A stretch of DNA of 64,000 nucleotides, taken from an uncultured Clostridia bacterium. GTDB taxonomy: Bacteria; Bacillota; Clostridia; TANB77; CAG-508. The DNA lies in assembly GCA_934168305.1 (NCBI GenBank), contig CAKPNF010000009.1, forward strand, positions 1 through 64,000. The letters run 5' to 3'. Under the pieces are notes generated by a model, which saw nothing but the letters and a program-made list of their open reading frames with translations, had not been told where the DNA came from and did not search any database. Position 1 is the first letter of the stretch. Each line of letters starts with the position of its first letter. Below are positions 11,378 through 20,782 of this stretch, piece after piece. A program made the translations under genes and the position numbers.

Positions 11378-12700
11378 ATGAAAATAGGAATAATTGGAGC
11401 AGGATATAGTGGATTAACAATAGCAAAAGAATTAGAAGAAAAAGGTCAAGAAGTAACAATTTTTGAAAGACAACCTTATGTAGGCGGGATGGTAGATACA
11501 ATAGAAATATTTGATACTAGATTAGAAAAATATTATAGACATATTTTTAAAAGTGATAAAGAAGCAATAAATTTGATAAAAGAAATGGGATTAGAAAATG
11601 AATTAATATGGCCTGCAACAAAAATGGGATATCTTACAAATAAAAGACCTTATTTATTTGGAACTCCAATATCATTATTAAAATTTAAACCACTAAATTT
11701 TGTGCAAAAATTAAGATTTGGTTTTAATGTAATACATATAAAATTAATTAATGACTATAAAAAATTAGAAAAAGTAACAGCAGAAAAATGGTTAAAAGAT
11801 AGAATTGGAGATAAAGTATATTCACAAGTTTGGGAACCATTATTGATATCAAAATTTGGAGAAAGAAAAGACCAGATAAGTATGGCTTGGCTATGGGGAA
11901 AAATTAAATTAAGAAGTACATCAAGCACACCTGAAGGTGAACAGTTAGGATATATAAAAGGAAGTTATCAAAAATTAACAGATAACTTTTATAAATATTT
12001 ATTGAATAAAAATGTAGATATTAAGTTGAAAACAAGTGTTAAAGAAGTAACAAAGAAAAATGATAAATATATAGTAAAATATACTAGAAATGAAAAAGAA
12101 GAAAAAGAAGAATTTGATGTAATAGTATCAACAATTGATTACAAAGGTTTTGAAAAATTATTTGACAAATATATGAATGAAAAAGAAAAACAAAAAATTC
12201 AAAAAGTTAATTATACATCAGCTAGAATAATGATGATTGTTGCTAATAAAAGTTTCAGTCCATTTTACTGGTTAAACATAGGTGATAATGATATACCTTT
12301 TGGAGGAATAATAGAACATACTAATTTTATCGACAAATCAAATTATGACAATAACCATATATTATATATTTCAAATTATATGACAGAAGATAATAAGTTA
12401 TATAATGTATCAAAAGAAGAATTGTTAAAAGAATATATGAAATCTTTAATTAAAATAAATAAAGAATTTACAATGGAAAATATAAAAGATTATTATGTAT
12501 TTGATGAAAAATATGCACAGCCAATAATAGAATGTAATTATTCTGAATACATAATGAATGATAAATTAGAAAAAGAAAAAATATATTTATGTACAATGCC
12601 ACAAATTTATCCAGAAGACAGAGGAATGAATTATGCAATAAAATCAGGAATAAAATTAGCTAATAAAGTTCTAGAAGAAAATAGTAAAATAAATAAATAA
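11378..12700 (+). CDS. FAD-dependent oxidoreductase, protoporphyrinogen-oxidase-like fold
   Basis: The 440-residue protein opens with IGIIGAGYSGLTIAKELEE, a GxGxxG dinucleotide fold, and FERQPYVGGM, the FAD ribose-binding segment. It ends with PEDRGMNYAIKSGIKLANKV, the usual C-terminal FAD contact. This superfamily includes amine oxidases, desaturases and UDP-galactopyranose-mutase-like flavoproteins. The glycan genes on both sides suggest a role in sugar or lipid-carrier modification, but that is inference. It begins 3 bases after the glycosyltransferase, with an AAAGGAG site inside that gene's end. Confidence 0.8.
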   Translation: MKIGIIGAGYSGLTIAKELEEKGQEVTIFERQPYVGGMVDTIEIFDTRLEKYYRHIFKSDKEAINLIKEMGLENELIWPATKMGYLTNKRPYLFGTPISLLKFKPLNFVQKLRFGFNVIHIKLINDYKKLEKVTAEKWLKDRIGDKVYSQVWEPLLISKFGERKDQISMAWLWGKIKLRSTSSTPEGEQLGYIKGSYQKLTDNFYKYLLNKNVDIKLKTSVKEVTKKNDKYIVKYTRNEKEEKEEFDVIVSTIDYKGFEKLFDKYMNEKEKQKIQKVNYTSARIMMIVANKSFSPFYWLNIGDNDIPFGGIIEHTNFIDKSNYDNNHILYISNYMTEDNKLYNVSKEELLKEYMKSLIKINKEFTMENIKDYYVFDEKYAQPIIECNYSEYIMNDKLEKEKIYLCTMPQIYPEDRGMNYAIKSGIKLANKVLEENSKINK

Positions 12701-12714
12701 AGGAAATTTAACAA

Positions 12715-13704
12715 ATGAATCAAAAGAAGATAAAAATAATACTAACAATATTTATAATAATATTATTTAGTATAGTTGTATTTTGTAATTTATGGTTGTT
12801 ATATACAAAAAATAATTTTTATAAAATAGGTGATTGGAATAAATATAAAAATAACCCAGTTCTAGGAAATGAATATACTGGTTCAGTTTTTGATCCATAT
12901 GTAATGATTGATTCTGACGGGACATATAGAATGTACGTTTCATGGAGAAGAAAAGGAGCAATTGCGGTAACAACAAGTAATGATGGAATAAATTGGTCTG
13001 AATTACAAATTGTTTTAAATAGAGATGAATCAACAGGATGGGAAGATATAGTTAATAGAGCAACTGTTGTATATCATGATGAGGTATATCATATGTGGTA
13101 TACAGGACAATCAAATCAAATTAGTAAAATAGGATATGCAACAAGTGAAGACGGATATAAATTTGTTAAACAAAATGAGCCAGTAATTGTTAATGAAAAA
13201 GAATGGGAAAAAGATTCAGTTATGAATCCACATGTTATATTTGATGAAGAAGAAAAAGTTTTTAAAATGTGGTATGCAGCAGGAGAAACATATGAGCCAG
13301 ATGTTATAGCATATGCAACAAGTAAAGATGGGATAACCTGGGAAAAGTATAGTCAAAATCCAATATTAAAAGCGAATGAAGATAAAAAAGCTTTGGATAG
13401 ATATAAAGTTGGAGGATGTGATGTACATAAGATTTCTAATAATTTATATGTAATGTTTTATATTGGTTATACTGATATCAATACTGCAAGAATATTTGTA
13501 GCAAAATCACAAGACGGAGTAAATTGGGTAAGAACAGGACAAACTATAATTGCACCGGAAAAGGGTAAATTTGATACAGAAGCGTGTTATAAACCATCCG
13601 CAATATTTGACGATAAAAACAATAGATGGATGCTTTGGTATAATGGAAGAACTGCAGATAAAGAATATATTGGATTAGCAATATGCAATAAAAAGGAAAT
13701 TTAA
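12715..13704 (+). CDS. Membrane-anchored beta-propeller, GH32/43/130-like
   Basis: The 329-residue protein has one N-terminal membrane segment (about residues 7-28) and then repeated propeller blades. Blade motifs recur as MYVSWRRKGAIAVTTSNDG, MWYTGQSNQISKIGYATS, MWYAAGETYEPDVIAYATS, MFYIGYTD and MLWYNGR, each followed by an SxDGxxW Asp-box-like turn. Five-bladed glycosidases and phosphorylases look like this. Catalytic acids cannot be assigned by eye. It would face outside the cell and may trim or bind the surface glycan made by its neighbours. Confidence 0.78.
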   Translation: MNQKKIKIILTIFIIILFSIVVFCNLWLLYTKNNFYKIGDWNKYKNNPVLGNEYTGSVFDPYVMIDSDGTYRMYVSWRRKGAIAVTTSNDGINWSELQIVLNRDESTGWEDIVNRATVVYHDEVYHMWYTGQSNQISKIGYATSEDGYKFVKQNEPVIVNEKEWEKDSVMNPHVIFDEEEKVFKMWYAAGETYEPDVIAYATSKDGITWEKYSQNPILKANEDKKALDRYKVGGCDVHKISNNLYVMFYIGYTDINTARIFVAKSQDGVNWVRTGQTIIAPEKGKFDTEACYKPSAIFDDKNNRWMLWYNGRTADKEYIGLAICNKKEI

Positions 13705-13731
13705 TTATTAAGATGAAGAGGAAAACTAAAA

Positions 13732-15244
13732 ATGAAAAAGAAAGAGTTTTTATTAATTGCATTTATATTTATAGTAATATTTTCAATAATTATAATAAAA
13801 CCAATAAGCAATTTAGATGAAATATGGAATTATAATACAGCAAGAGTAATAACTAATGGCTTAACTCCGTATAAAGACATAAGTATGATAACAACGCCAT
13901 TTCTTCCTATGATAACAGCAATGTTTTTGAAAATAATTGCAAATGAAATAATAGTATTAAGAATCTTAGCTTCAATTCTTTGGACAGGAATTTTATTTAT
14001 AACATATAAAATTTTTAAAAGACTGATAAAAGAAGAAAATATATGCTTAATATTTACTTCATTAATAGGGTTACTCTGTAGAGATATCTATTGCATAGAT
14101 TATAATATAGTTATTTTATTTATAACACTGATTATTTTATATCAAGAATTAAGAAATACAAACAATGCATTAGAATATAGAAATAAAAAAGATATTATCT
14201 TACGGAATATTAGCAGGTATAGCAATTTGTACAAAACAGAGCATAGGAGTAACTTTAGCAATAGTAACTGTAGGGTATAAATTATTGTTTGTAGAAAATA
14301 AAGAACAATTTAAGCAATATTTAAAAATTGCTATTACCAGAATAATTGGAATATTAATACCGTTAATAATTTTATTTTTATATTTAATTATAAGTGGAGC
14401 ATTTAGAGATTTTATAAATTATGCAATATTAGGAATAAGTACATTTTCTAATAAAATACCATATTTAAATTTGTTTAATAATAAAAAAATAGAAATAAAA
14501 ATATTATCTATATTAATGCCAATATCAATAATATTAATGATAATTATATTGTTAATAACAAAAGTTTTAAGAAAAGATAATGAAAAAATAAATAATTTAT
14601 TAACTATATTAGTATATAGTGTTTCGATAATAATTGTAATGTATCCAATATCAGATGAAATACATTTTTTAATAGGAAGTTTTATTTCAATAGTTGGATT
14701 AGCATATATGCTTAGTTTATTATGTCAAAATATATATGTTCAAATTAATTATTCTAGAAAATATAAATTATATAAAATAGTATCTCTTATTATTTGGATA
14801 TTAATTTTTACATTAATTTCAGTAAAGTCTATTAATAATTTATATGTATATATAAAAACTGAAAAGAATATTGATATTCAATACTTTAAAAATGTTGAAG
14901 TAGGAGATGGATTAAAACAAAGAATAAATGATATAGATGATTACATTTTGAAAATGGAAAAAGAAGGTAGAAAAGTATATATATTGGATGCAGAAGCGGC
15001 AATATATATGATTCCAATAGATAAATATAATAAAGATTATGATATGTTTTTAAAAGGAAATATAGGAAAAGATGGAGAAGAAGGTCAAATTGAAAAAATA
15101 AAACAAAAAGATGAATCTACATTATATTTAATTAGAAAAAAAAATATGAAATCAAATTGGCAAACACCAATGAATGTAGTTAAATATATAAGAGATAATT
15201 TAGTAAGAATAGGAGAAATTAGTATCTATGAAATATATAAATAA
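13732..15244 (+). CDS. GT-C membrane glycosyltransferase, frame broken by +1 at CGG
   Basis: Zero frame runs 13732-14280 and the rest continues in the +1 frame to 15244. The CGG codon at 14203-14205 lies in the window where the shift must occur, and a +1 step there reads GILAGIAICTKQSIGV, a typical membrane segment of this family. The joined product is about 503 residues against 502 for the paralogue at 9866, which argues that both halves are one protein. The N-terminal part has the acidic loop SNLDEIWNYNTARVITNGL and TPYKDISMITTPFLPMITAM. An A6 run at 14185-14190 is an alternative slip site. Substrate unknown. Confidence 0.72.
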
Positions 15245-15259
15245 AATTTCATAGATACT
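15221..15259 (+). repeat. Perfect hairpin spanning the glycosyltransferase stop codon
   Basis: AGTATCTATGAAAT (15221-15234) and ATTTCATAGATACT (15246-15259) are perfect 14-base arms with an 11-base loop. The left arm lies in the end of the glycosyltransferase gene and the right arm abuts the next ATG. No T-run follows. It could control translation of the acyltransferase. Confidence 0.75.
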
Positions 15260-16336
15260 ATGGAAAATCAAATGGAAAACAAGAGAGAAAGCAATTTAGA
15301 ATTATTAAGAATAATATCTATGATACTAATTGTTGCATTTCATTGTACAATTAATATCGATATTTTAAAAGGGAACGTTTTTGAACAAATAGTTTTATTT
15401 GTCACTGGTATATGGGGAGTTTTTGGAGTTGATTGTTTTTTTATTATAAGTTTTAATTTTTTATATACATCAAAATTTAAAATGAAAAAATTCATAAACA
15501 TAATTAAACAAATATTATTTTATACAATACCATTATTAATTATATCTGTAATAAGTTTTAAAATAAATACGGGGTGGGATATACTTAAAATAGTTAAATA
15601 CATATTTATGGCAGGATTAAAACAACCATTCTGGAATGATGTTTATTGGTTTGTTACAATATATTTATTGATGTATTTGTCATTTCCAATAATGAATAAT
15701 ATAATAAAAAAAATGAACAAAAATCAACTAAAATATATTGTAATTTTATTAACGATGATTATATTAATGTACCAAATGAAACAAACAGTTATAGAAGATT
15801 ATTTCTTTTGTATGTATATGTATATTGCGTTTTTTTATATAAAAACGTATAAAGAGGATTGGTTAAAACAAAATTGTAAAATTGCATTTGTAATTTGTAC
15901 TGCTTTTATAATTTGTTTTAAGGTAGTATCTGTACGTAATGGAGCTAATTTCATAATAGATTTTTTAACAGGGAAATTTGGAAGACATTCAATATTGTTC
16001 TTTATGGATAGTGTTTTTACATTTTACATTTTTAAATCAATGTCAATAAAAAATTCATCAATAATAAATAAATTAGCAAGTACAACATTTGGAATATATC
16101 TATTTCATGAAAACCAGCTATTTTCTGTAAGAAATTATATGGGTAAATTGTCATCAAAGTATAATAATTCTCTTCTATTTTCTTATTTTTTAGAAATAAT
16201 TTTGATTTTTTGTATTGGAGTAATTATAGATTTGATAAGACAATGGATATTCAAAAAAATAGATAGTAAAAGAAATAAAGTAAAAGATAATAAATACGAA
16301 AAAATTGATACTTATATAAATCAATTGTACGAATAA
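15260..16336 (+). CDS. Acyltransferase 3 family membrane protein
   Basis: The 358-residue protein begins with the family signature NLELLRIISMILIVAFHC, whose histidine is the conserved catalytic residue, and has about ten membrane segments. Family members O-acylate sugars on surface polysaccharides and peptidoglycan, which fits the surrounding glycosyltransferases. Neither ATG at 15260 nor the in-frame ATG at 15272 has a good ribosome site; the second fits the family start better. A perfect hairpin ends right at the first ATG, so expression may depend on coupling to the upstream gene. Confidence 0.85.
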   Translation: MENQMENKRESNLELLRIISMILIVAFHCTINIDILKGNVFEQIVLFVTGIWGVFGVDCFFIISFNFLYTSKFKMKKFINIIKQILFYTIPLLIISVISFKINTGWDILKIVKYIFMAGLKQPFWNDVYWFVTIYLLMYLSFPIMNNIIKKMNKNQLKYIVILLTMIILMYQMKQTVIEDYFFCMYMYIAFFYIKTYKEDWLKQNCKIAFVICTAFIICFKVVSVRNGANFIIDFLTGKFGRHSILFFMDSVFTFYIFKSMSIKNSSIINKLASTTFGIYLFHENQLFSVRNYMGKLSSKYNNSLLFSYFLEIILIFCIGVIIDLIRQWIFKKIDSKRNKVKDNKYEKIDTYINQLYE

Positions 16337-16352
16337 AGAGTGGAGGAAAAAT

Positions 16353-16904
16353 ATGAAATTATTAATGCATACATGCTGTGCACCATGTAGTGTATACTGC
16401 ATAGATAGCCTGAGAGAAGAAGGAATAGAACCAACAGTATATTGGTATAACCCTAATATACATCCATATATGGAATATAAAGCAAGAAGGGAGTGTTTAA
16501 GGGAATATACAAAAAGTATAAATATCGAGGCAATTTTTGAAGAAGATTACGGATTAGATGAATTTTGTAAAAATGTAATAGGAGATTTACAAAATAGATG
16601 TACAGATTATTGTTATCCTGTAAGGCTAAGAAAAACTTTTGAATATGCTAAAGATAATGGTTATGATGCTGTAACAACAACTCTTTTATATAGTATTTAT
16701 CAAAATCATAATTTTATTAAAGAGTATATGGAGAAGTTAAGTAAAGAATATGGTATTGATTTTTTGTATAGAGATTTTAGGGTTGGTTTTAGAGAGGGTC
16801 AAGCAAAGGCAAGAGAATTGGAATTGTATATGCAAAAATATTGTGGATGCGTATTTTCTGAGGAAGATAGATATAGTAAGCAAATTAAGAGAGATAAATT
16901 ATAA
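16353..16904 (+). CDS. queH: Epoxyqueuosine reductase QueH
   Basis: QueH (formerly DUF208) reduces epoxyqueuosine to queuosine in tRNA, the last step of Q synthesis, replacing the cobalamin enzyme QueG. The 183-residue protein has the N-terminal HTCCAPC cysteine cluster and YWYNPNIHPYMEY. RCTDYCYPVRL and a late YCGCVFSEEDRY provide further cysteines for the iron-sulfur and mononuclear iron site. A GGAGG site precedes the ATG. No other queuosine genes are nearby, so it may serve salvaged precursors or act with distant que genes. Confidence 0.92.
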   Translation: MKLLMHTCCAPCSVYCIDSLREEGIEPTVYWYNPNIHPYMEYKARRECLREYTKSINIEAIFEEDYGLDEFCKNVIGDLQNRCTDYCYPVRLRKTFEYAKDNGYDAVTTTLLYSIYQNHNFIKEYMEKLSKEYGIDFLYRDFRVGFREGQAKARELELYMQKYCGCVFSEEDRYSKQIKRDKL

Positions 16905-16914
16905 GAGAGAATGG

Positions 16915-18528
16915 ATGTATATGATAAAATATTTAGAAAAGAATAAATTATATGTGATTGTAAAGTTAATTATATCAATTTTTTTTGCAACTACAATTAC
17001 AATAGATAGAATATTTGTATATTCTAAAAATATATTTGCTGGGATAGATAAAAATTATCTTACAAATATTGAATTAAAAGATATTTGTATTGGAATAGTA
17101 GTGTTTTTTTGCTCTTATATAGCAATTTCACTTATTGAAATTATAGTAAATAAAATAGAAAATATAGTATATGTAAAAGAAGAAAGAAGAGAAAAGAATA
17201 TAAAAGTATTTTTTGTATTTTTTATAATTATATTAATATGTTGGCTACCATATATCTTATCTTTTTTTCCAGGAGGAGTATATTCTGATACAGCAACTAC
17301 ATTAAATCAATTACAAGGAAAAGAAAAATTTAATTGCCACCAACCTATAGGTTATGCTTTTATTTTAAAGATATTTGTAAATATAGGAACATATCAATTA
17401 GGTTTGGAATTATTAACGGTTGTTCAGGTATTAGCAATGGCAGGAATATGTTCATATTTTGTATATTGGATGTATAAAAAAGGGATAATTTCAAGTTATT
17501 TGATTATAACAATTGCTTTTTTTGGAATATATCCTTTAATTCCTTTATATGCTGTATCTATTTGGAAGGACACTCCGTATTGTATAATTTTATTTGCTTT
17601 TATAATATATATTGCAGAAATTGTATATAGAGATGGAAAAAATTTAGAAAATACAAATGGAATTATATTATATGAATTATTAAGTTTTTTAATAGCATTT
17701 TTACGAAACAATGGGATTTATATTTTAATAGGAACATTAATATTTATATGTATTGTATATAAAAAAGATATTCTAAAAACACTAAAAAAATTTCTTATAA
17801 TTTCTATAGCAGAAATATTAATTATCATGTTAATACAAGGTCCTGTTTTTAATAAATTAGAACTTAATGAAGATAAATTTACAGAAAGCGTAGGATCATT
17901 ACTACAGCAAATGGCTTATGTAGTTGTTAATAATGGAAATTTGAACGAAGAACAAATAGAGTTTATAAATAAAGTTTGTCCAATAGAAAAAATAAAGAAA
18001 ATCTATAGTCCTTGTTTAGTTGATTCTATTAAGTGGAATGAGGATTATGATGTTAAATTTGTAGAAAATAATAAGAAAGAGTTTATTAAAATATGGTTTG
18101 AAGTATTTATGCAAAATCCTAAAATGTATGCAAAAGCATATATATTGAACACAATAGGATATTGGGATATTAATAGGTCAAGTGATGTTGCATATACAAA
18201 TCCAACAATGTGGTATGGACTTCCATTTAAACAATATGATTATTTACAAAAATTAACTAATATTTCTATTAAAAATGCATTATGTAATATTAAAACTGTA
18301 AGTTCAGCTATATTTTTATTTATAATGTTAATTGGCGTCCTAATGACTATTTATAGAAAAAAATATAAAAATTTATTAATATATTTGCCAGGAATATTTA
18401 CATGGTTAACAATAATGTTAGCATCACCTATTGCTTTTAGTTTAAGATATGTATACATATTAGTAATGATGGTTCCACTATCAATAATAACACCATTTTT
18501 AAAAAAATATAACGAAAAGAAAGAATAA
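16915..18528 (+). CDS. Large polytopic membrane protein, DUF6020-like
   Basis: This protein of about 537 residues has around ten membrane helices and a conserved-looking outside loop with FPGGVYSDTATTLNQLQG, followed by NCHQPIGYAFILKIF and VSIWKDTPYCIILF. This layout resembles GT-C-type proteins annotated as DUF6020, but a function cannot be assigned. The open frame extends upstream into queH. I choose the ATG at 16915 because the upstream part only mirrors the QueH coding sequence. The ribosome site is weak (AAGAGAGA), which suggests coupling to queH, 10 bases before. Confidence 0.65.
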   Translation: MYMIKYLEKNKLYVIVKLIISIFFATTITIDRIFVYSKNIFAGIDKNYLTNIELKDICIGIVVFFCSYIAISLIEIIVNKIENIVYVKEERREKNIKVFFVFFIIILICWLPYILSFFPGGVYSDTATTLNQLQGKEKFNCHQPIGYAFILKIFVNIGTYQLGLELLTVVQVLAMAGICSYFVYWMYKKGIISSYLIITIAFFGIYPLIPLYAVSIWKDTPYCIILFAFIIYIAEIVYRDGKNLENTNGIILYELLSFLIAFLRNNGIYILIGTLIFICIVYKKDILKTLKKFLIISIAEILIIMLIQGPVFNKLELNEDKFTESVGSLLQQMAYVVVNNGNLNEEQIEFINKVCPIEKIKKIYSPCLVDSIKWNEDYDVKFVENNKKEFIKIWFEVFMQNPKMYAKAYILNTIGYWDINRSSDVAYTNPTMWYGLPFKQYDYLQKLTNISIKNALCNIKTVSSAIFLFIMLIGVLMTIYRKKYKNLLIYLPGIFTWLTIMLASPIAFSLRYVYILVMMVPLSIITPFLKKYNEKKE

Positions 18529-18546
18529 ATAAAATTTAAAAATTTC

Positions 18547-18576
18547 TTGACAAGAATAGGAATAAAATGTTAAAAT
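18547..18576 (+). promoter_or_regulatory. Promoter of the aspS-gatCAB operon
   Basis: TTGACA (18547-18552) and TAAAAT (18571-18576) with an 18-base spacer stand just upstream of the T-box leader. Confidence 0.7.
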
Positions 18577-18589
18577 ATTTAACATAATA

Positions 18590-18804
18590 ATAAAAAACAT
18601 ATTGCGTTAGTACAATACAAAACGATTAGAAGTAACTTTAAGAGAATAAGGGTCATCGGCTGTAAGCCCTTTAAGGTCAACCTAATTTGTGAAACATATT
18701 GGAGCAATTTTTATAAAGTGGAAGATAATTGCTAGGTAATTATTTTCAAGCTGGGTGGTACCGCGGAATTATTTCGTCCCTGCATTTTGCAGAGGACGTT
18801 TTTT
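18590..18804 (+). promoter_or_regulatory. T-box riboswitch, predicted Asn specifier (AAC)
   Basis: The T-box core GGGTGGTACCGCGG (18753-18766) is followed by a terminator, the standard layout of tRNA-sensing leaders. Stem I can be drawn: ATTAG (18625-18629) pairs with CTAAT (18682-18686), and CTTTAA pairs with TTAAGG. The internal loop between them has AGTA on its 5' side (18631-18634) and TCAAC on the 3' side (18677-18681). The specifier position then reads AAC (18679-18681), an Asn codon, though the leader precedes an aspartyl-tRNA synthetase. That fits an operon that makes Asn-tRNA. A single-base register change would give CAA. Confidence 0.9.
18775..18804 (+). terminator. T-box intrinsic terminator
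   Basis: CGTCC and GGACG arms plus inner CTGC/GCAG pairs are followed by six T. Uncharged tRNA binding to the T-box bulge would favour the alternative antiterminator fold. Confidence 0.92.
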
Positions 18805-18823
18805 GACGTCTTATTGCAAAAAT

Positions 18824-18934
18824 TCAAATTTCGACCAATGGGGACGTTGTTAAATTGGTTGAAAATTAATTAACAATATAAAAATTAAAAATATTTCAAC
18901 CAATTTAACAACGTCCCCATTGGTCGAATTTTGA
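18824..18934. repeat. Foldback element, family B (in the aspS leader)
   Basis: Two 41-base arms, 18824-18864 and 18894-18934, are almost perfectly complementary. Each contains GGGGACGTTGTTAAATTGG or its complement. It lies between the T-box terminator and the aspS ribosome site, so any transcript that passes the T-box must carry this long hairpin. The same core recurs at 24266-24400 after gatB. Confidence 0.88.
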
Positions 18935-18963
18935 CAAAAGGAAATAGTAGGAGGTAGTTAAAA

Positions 18964-20712
18964 ATGAATGAGTACAAAACACACACATGCAACGAAATTA
19001 GTCTAGAAGACGTAGGAAAAAAAGTTAGAATCGCTGGATGGGTACAAACTATCCGTGACTTAGGAGGTCTAGTATTCTTAGATATTAGAGATATGTATGG
19101 AATAACACAGGTTGTAACATCAGGAGAACCAAAAGATGTTGATTTTGCATCACACATTCCAATTGAGTCAACTGTTACAGTTTATGGAACTGTAAAAAAG
19201 AGGGATGAAGAAACTATAAACCCAAAATTAAAAACTGGTCTTGTTGAAATTAAAATTGAGGAGATTAAAGTTTTAGGAAAAAGAACAAAAAATATTCCTT
19301 TTGAAATTAATACAAACCAGGAGATAAGAGAAGATTTAAGACTACAATATAGATATTTAGATTTAAGAAATGAAAGGTTACAAAATAATTTGAAACTTCG
19401 TGCACAGGTTTTACAATTTTTAAGAAATCAAATGCAAGAACAAGGTTTTTTAGAGGTTCAAACACCAATACTTACAAGTTCTTCACCAGAAGGGGCAAGG
19501 GATTATTTAGTACCAAGTAGATTACATCCAGGAAAATTCTATGCATTGCCACAAGCACCTCAACAATTTAAACAATTATTAATGGTTTCTGGAATTGATA
19601 AATATTTTCAAATTGCACCTTGTTTTAGAGACGAAGATGCTAGAGCAGATAGAGCACCAGGCGAATTTTATCAATTAGATATGGAAATGAGTTTTGCAAC
19701 ACAAGAGGATGTATTTCAAGTAATGGAACCGGTAATGTATAACACATTTAAAAAATTTTCTGATAAGAAAATTGCAGAATATCCATTCCCAAGAATAACA
19801 TACAAAGATGCAATGCTTAAATATGGTTCAGATAAACCAGATTTAAGAAACCCATTATACATTATAGATTTATCAGATTTTTTCAAAAAATGTACATTTA
19901 AGCCATTTATTGATAGAACTGTAAGAGCTATAAAAGTTGAAGGGCATATGTCAAAAGGATTCCATGAAAAGATGTTAGCATATGCTATGTCAATTGGAAT
20001 GCAAGGACTTGGATATTTAGAGGTTCAAGAAGATATGAGTTTCAAAGGTCCAATTGATAAATTTATACCAGATGACTTAAAGAAAACTTTAATAGAATTA
20101 GCAGATTTAAAACAAAATGATACAATATTCTTTATTGCCGATAATGAGAAGAGAGCAACAGAACTTGCTGGACAAATTAGAACTGAATTAGGAAATAGAT
20201 TAAACTTAATAGATGAAGATGTATTTCAATTTTGTTGGATAATTGATTTTCCAATGTTTGAGTTGGATGACCATGATAAATTAGCATTTAGTCATAACCC
20301 ATTTTCAATGCCACAAGGTGGTTTGGATGCATTAGAAAATCAAAATCCATTAGAAATACTTGCATATCAATATGATATAGTTTGCAATGGTATTGAACTT
20401 TCTTCAGGTGCAGTTAGAAACCATGATATACAAATAATGTTGAAAGCGTTTGAAATGGCTGGTTACACAGAGGAAGAAGTTAAAACAAAATTTGGTGCTT
20501 TATATACAGCATTCCAATTTGGTGCTCCACCTCATGCAGGAATTGCACCTGGTATTGATAGAATGTTGATGCTTTTATCAAATTCAGATACTATTAGAGA
20601 GGTTATTGCATTTCCATTAAATAGCAAGGCTCAAGATTTGATGATGGGTGCTCCTGGTAATGTAAGAAGAGACCAATTAAGAGATGTGCACATTGAAGTT
20701 ATGAAAAAATAG
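18964..20712 (+). CDS. aspS: Aspartyl-tRNA synthetase, probably non-discriminating
   Basis: The 582-residue class II synthetase has an N-terminal anticodon-binding OB fold (AGWVQTIRDLGGLVFLDIRD), motif 2 around APCFRDEDARADRAPGEF, a bacterial GAD insertion in the middle, and motif 3 with GIAPGIDRMLMLL. It charges tRNA-Asp. Because gatCAB follows directly and the leader seems to sense tRNA-Asn, it probably also mischarges tRNA-Asn with Asp for later amidation. The non-discriminating state is inferred from context, not read from specific residues. A GGAGG site precedes the ATG. Confidence 0.96.
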   Translation: MNEYKTHTCNEISLEDVGKKVRIAGWVQTIRDLGGLVFLDIRDMYGITQVVTSGEPKDVDFASHIPIESTVTVYGTVKKRDEETINPKLKTGLVEIKIEEIKVLGKRTKNIPFEINTNQEIREDLRLQYRYLDLRNERLQNNLKLRAQVLQFLRNQMQEQGFLEVQTPILTSSSPEGARDYLVPSRLHPGKFYALPQAPQQFKQLLMVSGIDKYFQIAPCFRDEDARADRAPGEFYQLDMEMSFATQEDVFQVMEPVMYNTFKKFSDKKIAEYPFPRITYKDAMLKYGSDKPDLRNPLYIIDLSDFFKKCTFKPFIDRTVRAIKVEGHMSKGFHEKMLAYAMSIGMQGLGYLEVQEDMSFKGPIDKFIPDDLKKTLIELADLKQNDTIFFIADNEKRATELAGQIRTELGNRLNLIDEDVFQFCWIIDFPMFELDDHDKLAFSHNPFSMPQGGLDALENQNPLEILAYQYDIVCNGIELSSGAVRNHDIQIMLKAFEMAGYTEEEVKTKFGALYTAFQFGAPPHAGIAPGIDRMLMLLSNSDTIREVIAFPLNSKAQDLMMGAPGNVRRDQLRDVHIEVMKK

Positions 20713-20782
20713 AGCATTCTATTATTGTAATTTTACACATTTGAGTATATAATAAAATAGATTTTTAAGGAGGAGAGATAAG

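Noticed and set aside
14185..14190. Poly-A phase-variation tract as the sole explanation of the glycosyltransferase break
   Set aside because: Possible for this gene, but it would not explain the other three breaks, which have no comparable run and all contain CGG-A.
13732..14280. Glycosyltransferase N-terminal half as a separate complete gene
   Set aside because: It ends in a non-family tail and the missing half follows directly in the +1 frame with no ribosome site at TTG 14285.
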